Assembly (NCBI RefSeq): GCF_003347495.1
Contig: NZ_QCXY01000006.1
Span: 294,715 to 358,714, forward strand
Length of the DNA: 64,000 bases
Source of the DNA: Pleomorphovibrio marinus
GTDB taxonomy: Bacteria; Bacteroidota; Bacteroidia; Cytophagales; Cyclobacteriaceae
Direction: 5' to 3'
The translations under genes were made by a program, and so were the position numbers. Below, piece after piece: positions 36,087 through 45,182 of the stretch; position 1 is the first letter of the stretch; each line of letters begins with the position of its first letter. Under the pieces are notes generated by a model. It searched no databases. It had not been told where the DNA came from and saw only the letters and a program-made list of their open reading frames with translations.

Positions 36087-36843
36087 AATTATTATTATCG
36101 TACTTATATCCTTGCCAGTTTGGACAGGTACAGGATTTTCCCAGCACAGGTTAAGTGTGAGTTTTGACGTTATATCCAGGAATGAAATTAGGGATTTTCA
36201 AGATCCCCAAGGGTATCTAGTAGGTGGGTATATGCCAAGATTTGCTTTGGGAGGTACTCTTCGTTATAAGTTTGCGCCTGCTTTTAGCGTGGAGGCGGGT
36301 ATCTATGAAACCCAGTTTAATCGTAATGTTACAGGGTATTATAATGAAGAAGGATATCAACCAATTGCCAATAGTTGGTTTGAGGGTACGGATTACAGAA
36401 CCTTACAAATTCCGTTACGGGTAATTTACGATGTCCCATTGCCGGTTAGCTTTATAGAAATTGGAGTGGTAGGAGGTTTAAATGTGTATGATTTAAATGC
36501 AAATATGAATATTGTTCGACAAAATCAATCAGTAAGTTTTATCCCCATGAATCCAAGGTCCCCCGAAGAATTTACCGGTACAATGGATACCTACCCAGTC
36601 CGAAAGAACTCTGTTGCATTTGAAGGGGGGATTGAGGCAAGGGTTCCTTTGTTTTGGAGGTTGGAGTTATTGTACAGGCTTAGCAGATTATGGGGCACCA
36701 GTACCATGGTAAGGTTGGAAGGGAATTATGGACCTATGTCAAACCCAGACCAATATTCCTTTGAGGCTTCATCCATGGGTAGCGCTGTACACCATACCTT
36801 TTCTCTAAGGTATAAATTTGGTGAAAAATGGTTTGAGGATTGA
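36043..36843 (+). CDS. Putative outer-membrane beta-barrel protein
   Basis: 266 residues. The ATG at 36043 overlaps the decayed lipoprotein frame by 44 bp; a GTG at 36079 would give a tighter signal peptide (VYKIIIIVLISLPVW... GFSQ). The mature part has alternating strands, PRFALGGTLRYKFAPAFSVEAGIYE, LQIPLRVIYDVPLPVSFIEIGVVGGLN, and a final strand HTFSLRYKFGEKWF, as in small porin-like barrels. Function unknown. Confidence 0.7.
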   Translation: MKVKLEYILIKRVYKIIIIVLISLPVWTGTGFSQHRLSVSFDVISRNEIRDFQDPQGYLVGGYMPRFALGGTLRYKFAPAFSVEAGIYETQFNRNVTGYYNEEGYQPIANSWFEGTDYRTLQIPLRVIYDVPLPVSFIEIGVVGGLNVYDLNANMNIVRQNQSVSFIPMNPRSPEEFTGTMDTYPVRKNSVAFEGGIEARVPLFWRLELLYRLSRLWGTSTMVRLEGNYGPMSNPDQYSFEASSMGSAVHHTFSLRYKFGEKWFED

Positions 36844-36867
36844 TAAATTGCCATGGATAACGCCTAA

Positions 36868-36946
36868 ATAAAAAACCCCTCAGGTTTTGGAAACCTGGAG
36901 GGTTAATTCTTCCAAATTATTAGTGAAAATTAGTGCATCCGTGGCA
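36868..36946 (-). terminator. Repeat B: terminator of the dipeptidase gene with conserved tail
   Basis: AACCCCTCAGGTTTT / AAACCTGGAGGGTT hairpin with six T residues after it on the minus strand, placed about 50 nt past the dipeptidase stop. The hairpin and the following tail (AATTCTTCCAAATTATTAGT...) repeat at 34941-35020. Confidence 0.75.
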
Positions 36947-36954
36947 AAAAAAAC

Positions 36955-38250
36955 CTACATGATCCTCAAATCCTCCTGAGCAGTCTCCATCACTTCGTTA
37001 AACACCCGCATAAAGTTGCCACTCCAGATTTTGGAGATGTCCTCTTCGGAATATCCTCGCTTTACCAGTTCGTACGTGATGTTCTGAATCTCACTGATAT
37101 CGTAGCAGTCCCTAAGGCCACCGCCACCGTCTAAATCCATACCTATGCCCACGTATTCTATGCCCACCAGGTCCACGATATGGTCAATATGGTCAACATA
37201 ATCGGCTACGGAAGCCATATCCTCCTTATATTTCTCCCTTAGAGCCCTCATCTCCTCACGGTACTTATCCCTATCCTCAGGGCTCATTTCCTGAAAATCC
37301 CCATAGGTTTCCCTTAGCAATTCCATTTCCCTTTCCCGCTCTGTATTGGGTTCTGGGGTCTTTACGTAAGCACTAAGGGCATTTACCTGTACCACTCCAC
37401 CCTTTTCCGCCAATTTCTTGATCATATCGTCAGTAAGGTTTCGGGGATGGTCACATATTGCGCGGGCAGAGGAATGGGTGGCCACTATGGGTTGTGTGCT
37501 TAATTCCAATACGTCATAAAAGGCGTCATCGGAGATATGGGACACATCTATCATCATCCCCAGGCGGTTCATCTCCGTCACCACTTCTTTTCCAAACGCG
37601 CTTAAGCCCCCATGTTCCGGCCCATCGGGATCCGTGGAGGAATCACAGATTTCGTTGTTCCTGCTATGGCTAAGTGTGATGTACCTGGCTCCCAAGTCAT
37701 AGTATTTTTTCACCTTACTGATGTCCGTGCCAAGGGCATATCCATTTTCAAGGCCTATATAAATGGCAATTTTCCCTTCCTCAGCACTGGACTCCAAGTC
37801 ACTTGGATTGGTGGCCAAGGCCAGGTTATTGGGGTTTTCGGAGATGGTACTGTGGATAATGTCAAAGTATTCCGTCATTTTCTCATCTGCCAATACATGG
37901 GAGGCACTGTCCCGGGGGCCTTGACCCAGATAGGCAATGAAAAAGATACCGTTTAATTCTCCCTTTCGCATCCTCGGAATATCTACTTGGGTACCGGTTT
38001 TCCATGCGTCGTGTTCCTCCCGGATATCGAAGCCAGGTCTGGCCAATACCAGAGGGGTATCCGCATGGGTATCCAAGGTAAGTACATTGGCATGAATCCT
38101 TTCCACTTTGGATTCAAGGTCTTCTTCTGTGGTACAAGCGCCTGCTAAGATCAAAACGATCCCAAGCAAGACGGTCAAGAGAGAAGGATAGGGGATGGGA
38201 TTTTTAAAAGAGGGAAACCTGTTTTTCCCAAATTGAGTGTGGTTGTACAT
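36955..38250 (-). CDS. Membrane dipeptidase (peptidase M19, renal dipeptidase family), lipoprotein
   Basis: 431 residues from ATG 38250 (MYNHTQFG); an in-frame TTG lies at 38274. The signal LLGIVLILAGAC has a lipobox. Zinc-site motifs are visible: VLTLDTHADTPL (HxD), IGLENGYALG, YITLSHSRNNEICDS, MMIDVSHISD, PIVATHSSARAI and EYVGIGMDLDGGG. M19 enzymes cleave dipeptides, including those with a D-residue at the C-terminus. A D-aminoacylase gene lies divergently next to it, so both may serve use of D-amino-acid-containing compounds or wall peptides. Confidence 0.94.
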   Translation of the reverse strand: MYNHTQFGKNRFPSFKNPIPYPSLLTVLLGIVLILAGACTTEEDLESKVERIHANVLTLDTHADTPLVLARPGFDIREEHDAWKTGTQVDIPRMRKGELNGIFFIAYLGQGPRDSASHVLADEKMTEYFDIIHSTISENPNNLALATNPSDLESSAEEGKIAIYIGLENGYALGTDISKVKKYYDLGARYITLSHSRNNEICDSSTDPDGPEHGGLSAFGKEVVTEMNRLGMMIDVSHISDDAFYDVLELSTQPIVATHSSARAICDHPRNLTDDMIKKLAEKGGVVQVNALSAYVKTPEPNTEREREMELLRETYGDFQEMSPEDRDKYREEMRALREKYKEDMASVADYVDHIDHIVDLVGIEYVGIGMDLDGGGGLRDCYDISEIQNITYELVKRGYSEEDISKIWSGNFMRVFNEVMETAQEDLRIM

Positions 38251-38648
38251 GGTCGTGAGTGATTTTTTTGTCAAAATTAAATAAAAGAAGTTTAAATCTT
38301 AACCCTTATTCATAGATTTCTAAGATTTATTTGGCTTGAGGGTGTTCCCATTAAGAAAAGGATATAATTTTTGGTTGGGTTTTTTAAAGCGTCCTATTGA
38401 ATTCTTCATGAAAATGCCACAAAAATGGCTTTAAAATCAATCAATTTTAACCTATGACGGAATCACTCTGCATTTAACACTCCCTATGCTAAAAATTTTT
38501 GAGTGGAAGTTTATGAAATTTTGGAGGGTTTTCCTTCCTCCTGAAATCAAAACATCCTTTAAATCGAAGCATTTTCCTACATCTCCTAAAGGAGGAATAT
38601 ATAATGTTAGGAAATAATTCCCCATCTTCAAGGTAAATCTAAACACCC
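38251..38648. other. Intergenic region between divergent genes
   Basis: About 400 bp between dipeptidase and D-aminoacylase. It contains short inverted repeats (GGAGG/CCTCC near 38522-38540, CTCCT/AGGAG near 38584) but no coding sequence or clear promoter pair that I can support. Confidence 0.4.
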
Positions 38649-40202
38649 ATGAAGCATCCACTCATTATTATTTCCTTTCTGCTGTATTTTTCTTGCTCAC
38701 CACAAGAAATACCATTGGACATTCTCCTCACAGATGCCTGGGTGTTTACGGGTCAAGACGAATCCCCTCAAAAGTTGGATGTGGGGATTCTGGGGGATAA
38801 AATTGAGTTTATTGGTAAGGCTTCTGACGCCAACCTCATCCCAAAAGAGATTTTTTCGGCAAAGGACCATTATTTAGCCCCGGGTTTTATAGACCCTCAT
38901 ACGCATTTGGAGGGGGACCTGTCTGATCCGGAGGGTAGAGCAAACTTATCGGCCCTTATGCAGGGAGTGACTACCATCATTGGTGGTAACGACGGGGGAA
39001 GCCCACTTCCTGTGGGGCGGAAACTTGATGAATGGGAAAGAAACGGGTTGGGAACCAACGTGGCAATGTTTGTCGGGCATGGTACCATTAGACGTGTGGT
39101 AATGGGGTCCTCTTCGGCTGTACCCACCCCACAAGAGCTTGAGGAGATGGAGACCTTGGTGAAGCGTTCCATGGAAGAGGGGGCTTTTGGGTTGTCCACA
39201 GGACTTTTTTATGCACCTGGAAATTTCGCCGAGTTGGACGAAATTTTGGCATTGGCGAAGGTAGCTCATTCTTATGGAGGAATCTACGACACGCATATGA
39301 GGGATGAAAGCTCTTATTCGGTAGGCCTATTGGCCGCGGTGGAAGAGGCTATTGAGGTAGGAAGGGGCACGGGAATCCCTGTCCATATATCCCATATCAA
39401 AGCATTGGGGGCGGATGTTTGGGGGCAGAGTGAGGAGGTGGTGAAAATGATAGAACAAGCTAGAAACAAAGGAATTATTGTCACTGCAAATCAGTACCCC
39501 TATTTTGCCTCCAAAACTGGATTTCAGCCTACAGTAATTCCAAGGTGGGCCGAGGAGGGAGGGCATGAAGCCCTTATGCAACGATTGCATAGGCAGGAAT
39601 CCAGGGAAAGAATCCTGGCAGAAATAAAGGATAACATCCGTAAAAGGGGAGGTGCCCAGGCTCTGGTGTTTTCTGAAACCAGCAATCCCGAGTTGGAGGG
39701 AATAAGCCTTAAGGAGGCTGCGCAAAATTTGCGTCTATCTGAACCAGAAGCTGTGGTACACTTGGTAAGTAATGAAAGAGGCCTTGGGGTGATCTCCTAT
39801 AATATGGTGGAGGAGGACCTGAGGCGTTTCATGACCCAGCCATGGGTGGTCACTGGCTCAGATGCATCTTCGGGTCATCCCAGAAAGTTTGGTTCCTTTG
39901 CCAGAAAAATAGGCCATTATTCCTTGGAAAAGGAATGGATGGATTTGTCCACTGCCATTTACCAATCCAGTGCCCAAACCGCTGCGATTTTTGGAATCGA
40001 AAAAAGGGGGCAGATCAAAGAAGGGTATTTCGCTGATTTGGTCATTTTTGATCCCAACACCTTTAGAGATAAGGCCACCTTCGAATCCCCCTATGAATTG
40101 GCCACAGGTGTTACAAACGTGTTTGTCAACGGAGAATGGGTGGTCAAGGAAGGAGTATTTACCAGTACTTTCGCAGGAAGGACCTTAAGGAAAGTCCAGT
40201 GA
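38649..40202 (+). CDS. N-acyl-D-amino-acid deacylase (D-aminoacylase), lipoprotein
   Basis: 517 residues with lipobox (FLLYFSC). An amidohydrolase-superfamily enzyme: LAPGFIDPHTHLEGDL with the HxH metal pair, GVTTIIGGNDG, MEEGAFGLSTGLFYAPG, YDTHMRDES, PVHISHIKALG, VVTGSDASSGHPRKFGSFARKIG and the closing FVNGEWVVKEG. The family removes acyl groups from N-acyl-D-amino acids. The M19 dipeptidase next door supports a shared role in D-amino-acid turnover. The hemerythrin gene follows at 18 bp. Confidence 0.93.
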   Translation: MKHPLIIISFLLYFSCSPQEIPLDILLTDAWVFTGQDESPQKLDVGILGDKIEFIGKASDANLIPKEIFSAKDHYLAPGFIDPHTHLEGDLSDPEGRANLSALMQGVTTIIGGNDGGSPLPVGRKLDEWERNGLGTNVAMFVGHGTIRRVVMGSSSAVPTPQELEEMETLVKRSMEEGAFGLSTGLFYAPGNFAELDEILALAKVAHSYGGIYDTHMRDESSYSVGLLAAVEEAIEVGRGTGIPVHISHIKALGADVWGQSEEVVKMIEQARNKGIIVTANQYPYFASKTGFQPTVIPRWAEEGGHEALMQRLHRQESRERILAEIKDNIRKRGGAQALVFSETSNPELEGISLKEAAQNLRLSEPEAVVHLVSNERGLGVISYNMVEEDLRRFMTQPWVVTGSDASSGHPRKFGSFARKIGHYSLEKEWMDLSTAIYQSSAQTAAIFGIEKRGQIKEGYFADLVIFDPNTFRDKATFESPYELATGVTNVFVNGEWVVKEGVFTSTFAGRTLRKVQ

Positions 40203-40220
40203 TATTACTATCTTTAGGCC

Positions 40221-40694
40221 ATGTACCATCCACCAAAAGGCAAACCCATCAAAAGGCACCCGGCCTTGCAGTCTTGGAGCAGGGAACACCATAATGGGTT
40301 ATTGCTATGTTTTAAAGTCCGGCAAGGTATCAAAAAAGGAATTGTGGAAGATCGCATTCATAAGTATTGCCAATGGTTTTGGGAGGAAGAGTTGAAAAAT
40401 CATTTTGCCTCGGAGGAGCAGGTACTTTTTCCAATTTTGGGAAAAAACCACCCCATGGTGCAACAGGCTCTTAATCAGCATAAGCAATTAAGGGAATTGT
40501 TTGAAAGAGCTGTAGCTTCAAAGGGTATATTGGCGCAATTAGCGGATGAGTTGGATGCGCATATCAGGTTTGAGGAAAGAGTATTGTTTCAAGAAATACA
40601 GTCCAAAGCCAAGGAGGAGGAACTGAAACTGCTTTGCCAGGTTGAGGAAAGTCCATTTTGTGAATCATGGGAGGATAGGTTTTGGGAGAAATGA
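40221..40694 (+). CDS. Hemerythrin-domain protein
   Basis: 157 residues. A four-helix hemerythrin/HHE cation-binding domain: PALQSWSREHHNGLL, FWEEELKNHFASEEQVLFP, ALNQHKQLREL and LDAHIRFEERVLFQEI supply the His/Glu ligands of a di-iron site. Likely an O2- or NO-linked sensor or storage protein. It sits just behind the D-aminoacylase, perhaps in its transcript, without an evident link. Confidence 0.88.
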   Translation: MYHPPKGKPIKRHPALQSWSREHHNGLLLCFKVRQGIKKGIVEDRIHKYCQWFWEEELKNHFASEEQVLFPILGKNHPMVQQALNQHKQLRELFERAVASKGILAQLADELDAHIRFEERVLFQEIQSKAKEEELKLLCQVEESPFCESWEDRFWEK

Positions 40695-40767
40695 CAGTAC
40701 AAAATTTTTTGGATACGTTGATTTTCCTAAACTGTAACCAGAGAAGCCGGGTTTTCTTCTTTTTTTC

Positions 40768-41397
40768 TTACTCCTTTTTCCACACCCGAACATTCCAAAA
40801 TTGAATTTTTCTCCAATAGGAAGTACCTCTGGGTTTTATATTTTGATAAGGATAAATCCGGTTTCGGGAGAGGTTATTGAACAAAACTGCCAACACAAAC
40901 AGGATGACCACTCCAGTCATTACAGGATTGACCACATAATAATACCCCATGGATTTTATTTCGCTGGATCCAATGTTGGCAATTAAAGCAATTGCTCCAC
41001 CGGGTGGATGAAGGGTTTTGGTGTATTGCATGGCTAGAATCGCCGAGGCCACCGCAACTGCAGGTGAAAGCCAAGGGTAAGCTTCCACAAAAAGTAATTG
41101 ATAAACCGTCACACCTACAATTGCAGAAATGATACTTCCAAAAATAAGATTACGGGGTTGCGCCAAGGGGCTGTTGGTTGCCCCAAACAGCAAAACGGAG
41201 GTGGCTCCAAAAGCTCCAATCAAGAAAAGGATATCATCGTCACTACCACGAAAATATAATTCTTGTAGCAAACCAATGGTGGATATACCCAGAAGGGACC
41301 CAAAAAAGCCCCACATGTTATCTGTGGGGTTATGGCTGGTTTCTCTATATACAATATACCGTGCTTTCCGAAAGCCTCTCTTCAGTTTTTTTGCCAT
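40768..41397 (-). CDS. HPP family membrane protein
   Basis: 209 residues with four or five helices. The family mark HPPGGAIALIANIG is present, with FFGSLLGISTIGLLQELYF and FGATSVLLFGATNSPLAQPRNLI before it. Some HPP proteins transport nitrite in plastids and cyanobacteria; here the substrate is unknown. The start shares one base with the stop of the ThuA gene (TAATG). Confidence 0.9.
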   Translation of the reverse strand: MAKKLKRGFRKARYIVYRETSHNPTDNMWGFFGSLLGISTIGLLQELYFRGSDDDILFLIGAFGATSVLLFGATNSPLAQPRNLIFGSIISAIVGVTVYQLLFVEAYPWLSPAVAVASAILAMQYTKTLHPPGGAIALIANIGSSEIKSMGYYYVVNPVMTGVVILFVLAVLFNNLSRNRIYPYQNIKPRGTSYWRKIQFWNVRVWKKE

Positions 41398-42101
41398 TAT
41401 TTAAATGCTGCCCAGGTCAGAGCTTGCTTCAAAAGGCGCTGGAAAGGATCCAAGGAATAGACCTGTGGCCCATGGCCAGGCTGTATATAAATGCTTCGAG
41501 TAGTTGGGGTGGGTTCCTGTGCCCAGGAGATATAAGGCATGCTTTCGGGGTGATCGGTCTTAAGCAAAGGACTAACCTTATTTGAGATTTCCACGTTTCC
41601 GTAGATTTCATCAAAGAGTTCAAAATCGGTAATGCCATTTAATACTGGATGGGAACCGTCCACCACCTCCGCATTAAAATGGACATCATGGGTGTAATTG
41701 GAAGCTTTTTCACCTCCCTCGTGGTACCTTCCCCCCACGATTTCCTGAAAGTAGTCCCAATCCTGATAGGATACTAGGGCATGGTGCAAAAAAACAAGGC
41801 CAATACCTGATTCCACCAACTTTTTAAAGCCTTCTTTTTGTTCAGGGTTTATGTCCTGCACCATGTCGTAAAATAGAATAACATCGTAAGGTTTTGCTTT
41901 GTCACCTTTAAAATAGTCATTGGCCTGCGGGTGTTTTACTTCCGTAAAAACCAAACCTTCCATTCCCTCCAGCATATCGAAAAAGGGATTTCTCTCGAAG
42001 TCATGCCCCCCGGTAATCAATAGTACTTGGATATCGTCGCCCTGGGCATACATGGTAAACCCCCATACCCCAATGCTGAACAGTAGAAGTAACTTTTTCA
42101 T
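41397..42101 (-). CDS. ThuA-domain protein, exported
   Basis: 234 residues with a signal peptide (VWGFTMYAQG). ThuA-like glutamine-amidotransferase fold: LLITGGHDFERNPFFDMLE, YDVILFYDMVQDINPEQKEGFKKLVESGIGLVFLHHALVSYQDW, VGGRYHEGG, and SWAQEPTPTTRSIYIQPGHG. The family is linked to sugar metabolism but its reaction is not settled. Coupled to the downstream HPP gene. Confidence 0.9.
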   Translation of the reverse strand: MKKLLLLFSIGVWGFTMYAQGDDIQVLLITGGHDFERNPFFDMLEGMEGLVFTEVKHPQANDYFKGDKAKPYDVILFYDMVQDINPEQKEGFKKLVESGIGLVFLHHALVSYQDWDYFQEIVGGRYHEGGEKASNYTHDVHFNAEVVDGSHPVLNGITDFELFDEIYGNVEISNKVSPLLKTDHPESMPYISWAQEPTPTTRSIYIQPGHGPQVYSLDPFQRLLKQALTWAAFK

Positions 42102-42211
42102 CTGTGTATAATTTCTTTTCAGCGGTCAGATGGAATGCCCAGAATAATCATCCCCCTGTGTGAGAATTCTTTCTCATGGGCATTTCATGTAGCAAAACTA
42201 TTAATATTTCT

Positions 42212-43183
42212 TTAGTTATAGGTAGGGGTGGCGTTGAAATTGCCTTGTTTGGCTAACATTTCCTTGAGTAATTGATTTAGGCGGGATTTTAAGGATTCAG
42301 GGCTTATGACTTCTACGATGTCCCCCATCATGACCACCCATCGCACAAAACCCTCCAGGGAACTGCTCATAAAGGTTAGCCAAATCTCATCTCCCTTTTC
42401 CTCTTCCATTACAAATCCGTGGTTGTATTTTTCCTCTGAAATATATTTTTGAAACTTTTTGGGAATGGCGATTACTATTTTCAGCAATTTTTCTTTTTCC
42501 TTTACGCTCTCCAAATACTGTTCCAAGCTGGGATGCCCGGTGGTAAAGGGTTCATCCAATACCCTCAACTGTTTTATTCGGCTGATCCTGAAGTTCCGGT
42601 AGTCCTTTCTCAATTTGCAAAAAGCAATTAAATACCAATGTTCATGGGCAAAGTAGATTCCTACAGGTTCCACTTGGCGATGGGTGGTTTCCTCCTTCTC
42701 AAAGGAGGTATAGACCATTTCCAGCAGCTTATGTTCATGAAGGCTTTTCAGTATGCAGGGTATATATTCCCCTTTATCTTTTCCGGATAGGCTATTATGC
42801 CGATTAACTGTCACGAAGGAGGACAATTCTTCCAAGGCCTCCTTTTCCGGGGTTTTAAGTACGGCTTTTATTTTTTCCATGGCGGACTCAAATTGGCGGC
42901 TGCTTTCATGGTCTGACACCTTGCCAAATAGCTTCTCTGCCAGCAGTAAAGAAAGTGCCTCTTCCTGGGTGAACATGACCGGGGGCAACCGATACCCTTC
43001 TACCAATGCATAGCCCATTCCTGCTTCTCCCATTAAGGGGACTCCTGCTTCTTCCAGGGTTCGCATGTCCCTATAAATTGTCCTCAGGCTCACTTTATAT
43101 TTGGAGGCAAGTTCCTGCGCTGTGATTTTGCGCTTAGTCTGCAAATGGGTGAGTATGGAGGTGAGCCTGGTTAACCTGTTCAT
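42212..43183 (-). CDS. HTH/WYL-domain transcriptional regulator (YafY type)
   Basis: 323 residues from ATG 43183 (MNRLTRLTSILTHLQ). The N-terminal winged helix (ITAQELASKYKVSLRTIYRDMRTLEEAGVPL) is followed by a WYL domain (VEPVGIYFAHEHWYLIAFCKLRKDYRNFRISRI) and its C-terminal extension. WYL proteins bind DNA in response to a small ligand. It is divergent from a DinB gene, a common pairing, and a perfect palindrome lies between them. Confidence 0.92.
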   Translation of the reverse strand: MNRLTRLTSILTHLQTKRKITAQELASKYKVSLRTIYRDMRTLEEAGVPLMGEAGMGYALVEGYRLPPVMFTQEEALSLLLAEKLFGKVSDHESSRQFESAMEKIKAVLKTPEKEALEELSSFVTVNRHNSLSGKDKGEYIPCILKSLHEHKLLEMVYTSFEKEETTHRQVEPVGIYFAHEHWYLIAFCKLRKDYRNFRISRIKQLRVLDEPFTTGHPSLEQYLESVKEKEKLLKIVIAIPKKFQKYISEEKYNHGFVMEEEKGDEIWLTFMSSSLEGFVRWVVMMGDIVEVISPESLKSRLNQLLKEMLAKQGNFNATPTYN

Positions 43184-43256
43184 GGTTTTAAAGTTGGCCT
43201 TAAAATCATAATGTTTTACGAATATAAGAAGTTTACCCATTTTTTTGAAAGCCTAC

Positions 43257-43291
43257 TGACAATAGGTTGTCAATATCCCCAGCTACATTTG
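43257..43291 (+). promoter_or_regulatory. Operator palindrome and -7 box in front of the DinB gene
   Basis: TGACAATAGGTTGTCA (43257-43272) is a perfect 6-4-6 palindrome. TACATTTG (43284-43291) matches the -7 consensus TAnnTTTG. The palindrome covers the -33 region, so a bound regulator would block or tune transcription of the DinB gene; the WYL regulator 74 bp away is the obvious candidate. Confidence 0.65.
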
Positions 43292-43327
43292 GGATAAACA
43301 AATCAACAACTCCTAATTCAAAAAATC

Positions 43328-43828
43328 ATGAATGAAAAGAATGATCAAGTCGCTAATCACGCACCAGTATTAATTTCTCCCAACCAAATGCTGGAACATT
43401 GGCAGGGGCATAGGGCTTTGACCAGAAGGGTCATCGAGGCTTTTCCGGAAGACAAACTATTCAGCTTCAGTCTCGGGGGAATGCGCAGTTTTGGGGACAT
43501 GGCACAGGAACTTCTGGCAATGGCCGAGCCATCGGCAAAAGGTTTCGCCACTGGGGAGTGGGAGGAACTGGACGAAGCTTCTTTAAAAGAAAAATCTAAG
43601 GATAAGTTGTTGGAGGCCTGGGACAGGCACACTGCTGGCATCAATAAATGGTTTCCACAAATCCCTGTCGAGCATTTTCAACAGGTGATCAAGGCTTTCA
43701 ATACCTATGAAGGGGAGGTGTACAGCAGTCTATTGTATATGATAGACAATGAAATCCACCACAGAGGCCAGGGTTATGTATATCTAAGAGTATTGGGCAT
43801 CACCCCTCCCAATTTTTGGGAAAGGTAG
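43328..43828 (+). CDS. DinB-family protein
   Basis: 166 residues. DinB/YfiT four-helix fold: NQMLEHWQGHRALTRRVIEAFPEDKL, then SFGDMAQELLAMAEP and LYMIDNEIHHRGQGYVYLRVLG, where the histidines form a metal site. Related proteins are thiol-dependent transferases or of unknown activity. Likely controlled by the divergent WYL regulator. Confidence 0.9.
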   Translation: MNEKNDQVANHAPVLISPNQMLEHWQGHRALTRRVIEAFPEDKLFSFSLGGMRSFGDMAQELLAMAEPSAKGFATGEWEELDEASLKEKSKDKLLEAWDRHTAGINKWFPQIPVEHFQQVIKAFNTYEGEVYSSLLYMIDNEIHHRGQGYVYLRVLGITPPNFWER

Positions 43829-43830
43829 GC

Positions 43831-44655
43831 TCAGGCCATTACTTCTTCTTTTTCCATGGCTTCAAATTGATTCATCAATGAGCGGGTGAGGCTACCTACC
43901 TTGCCATCGGCAATCTCCTGGTCATCCAATTGCGTGATCGGAAGGATACGCTTGGTGGTACTGGTGATAAACACCTCATCCGCCTCAAACACCTCTTTTA
44001 ATGCAATATCCCTTACCTGTACCTCTCTAGCCAGTTCCATGGTATGCCGTCTGGTAATGCCCAGTAAAATATTGGATTTCGGGGTGGAAATAATTCCGTC
44101 CTTAACGATAAACACATTACTGCGACTACTTTCTGAAATCACGCCCTGATGATGGTAAAGCACATCCTCTGCCCCGGCGGTTTTCCAGTCAACACTAAGT
44201 AGACATGGAAGGGTGTAGTTGGTAGTCTTGATGGTAGGGATAGGCCTTACATAATCAACGCTAAGCAATTTCACTCCACGTGCATATTTCTCCTCAGAGG
44301 GCAACTGCAGTGGTTCACAAAAGATATACAAATCTCCCTTAGCGGGTAGGAAGTGATTGGGGGAAATGCCACCCGTCAAAAGCATGCGAATGCCTCCTTT
44401 GGCATGGTCATTTTTTTCAATCAGGGTAGTGATAATTTCTTTAAGGGCCTCTTTTTCAAAATCCAAGGGAAGAAAAGCCATTTTTGCAGATTGGGTAAAA
44501 CGTTCCAGGTATTCCTCCAAAAAGAGCCCTTGGTAGTTTACGGTTCTAAAAAAATCGAAGATGGCATATCCCCGAATCAAGCCAATGTCCAAGGGATGAC
44601 AGGATGCCTCATGGGAGGAAATGATCTTGTCTTTGGCAAAACAGAAAGGTTTCAT
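43831..44655 (-). CDS. Class IV aminotransferase (D-amino-acid/branched-chain type)
   Basis: 274 residues from ATG 44655; the frame extends upstream into the neighbouring gene's leader. PLP fold-type IV signs: GYAIFDFFRT, LEEYLERF, IKTTNYTLPCLL with the Schiff-base lysine candidate, ISESSRSNVFIVKDG, ILLGITRRHTMELA and EVFITSTTKRILPI. Could be D-alanine, branched-chain or aminodeoxychorismate-related; the sequence alone does not decide. Convergent with the DinB gene at 2 bp. Confidence 0.88.
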   Translation of the reverse strand: MKPFCFAKDKIISSHEASCHPLDIGLIRGYAIFDFFRTVNYQGLFLEEYLERFTQSAKMAFLPLDFEKEALKEIITTLIEKNDHAKGGIRMLLTGGISPNHFLPAKGDLYIFCEPLQLPSEEKYARGVKLLSVDYVRPIPTIKTTNYTLPCLLSVDWKTAGAEDVLYHHQGVISESSRSNVFIVKDGIISTPKSNILLGITRRHTMELAREVQVRDIALKEVFEADEVFITSTTKRILPITQLDDQEIADGKVGSLTRSLMNQFEAMEKEEVMA

Positions 44656-44715
44656 AGTGGTTGAGTAGTGTAAAGATTGATTAGCTTTGCAAGGTGTAAA
44701 CATAATCCAAAAATC

Positions 44716-45156
44716 ATGAAAACAGAACTGTGCCTTCTAATTTTTATCATCGGGATGTTTGTATGGTCGTGTGGCCCTGGAGAACGTAGGGGATCTGAGG
44801 AGAAAGATGAAGTTGAGGAATTAAAAACCGAGGTAATTGCCATTCACGATGAGGTGATGCCAAAAATGGGGCAGCTTAGGGATTACCAGAAGCAACTTTC
44901 TGCCAAGGCTGAGGAACTGGAAGCGCAAGCGGCTGAATCTTATCTACAGGCTGCCATTGCATGTGAAAAGGCGTATGAGGGGATGTTTGAGTGGATGAGA
45001 CAATTTGATTCCACATTGGAAGGAATGTCCGAAGAGGAGGCCATGGGCTATCTGGAAGAGCAGAGGGAAAAAGTGGTAATAGTCAATGAGGACATCAAGG
45101 AGGCACTAAAAGAGGCGGAGGTTTTATTGGAGGAAGGTGATGGGGTAATAAAGTGA
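44716..45156 (+). CDS. Small coiled-coil lipoprotein, unknown function
   Basis: 146 residues from ATG 44716. Signal with lipobox (GMFVWSC). The rest is acidic and helical with heptad-like stretches (EVEELKTEVIAIHDEVMPKM, KQLSAKAEELEAQAAES), ending in another helix pair. I recognise no function; similar acidic viral-A-type lipoproteins are common in Bacteroidota. It is divergent from the class IV aminotransferase. Confidence 0.7.
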   Translation: MKTELCLLIFIIGMFVWSCGPGERRGSEEKDEVEELKTEVIAIHDEVMPKMGQLRDYQKQLSAKAEELEAQAAESYLQAAIACEKAYEGMFEWMRQFDSTLEGMSEEEAMGYLEEQREKVVIVNEDIKEALKEAEVLLEEGDGVIK

Positions 45157-45182
45157 TTTGGTGATATAGTGAGAGGTGTTTG

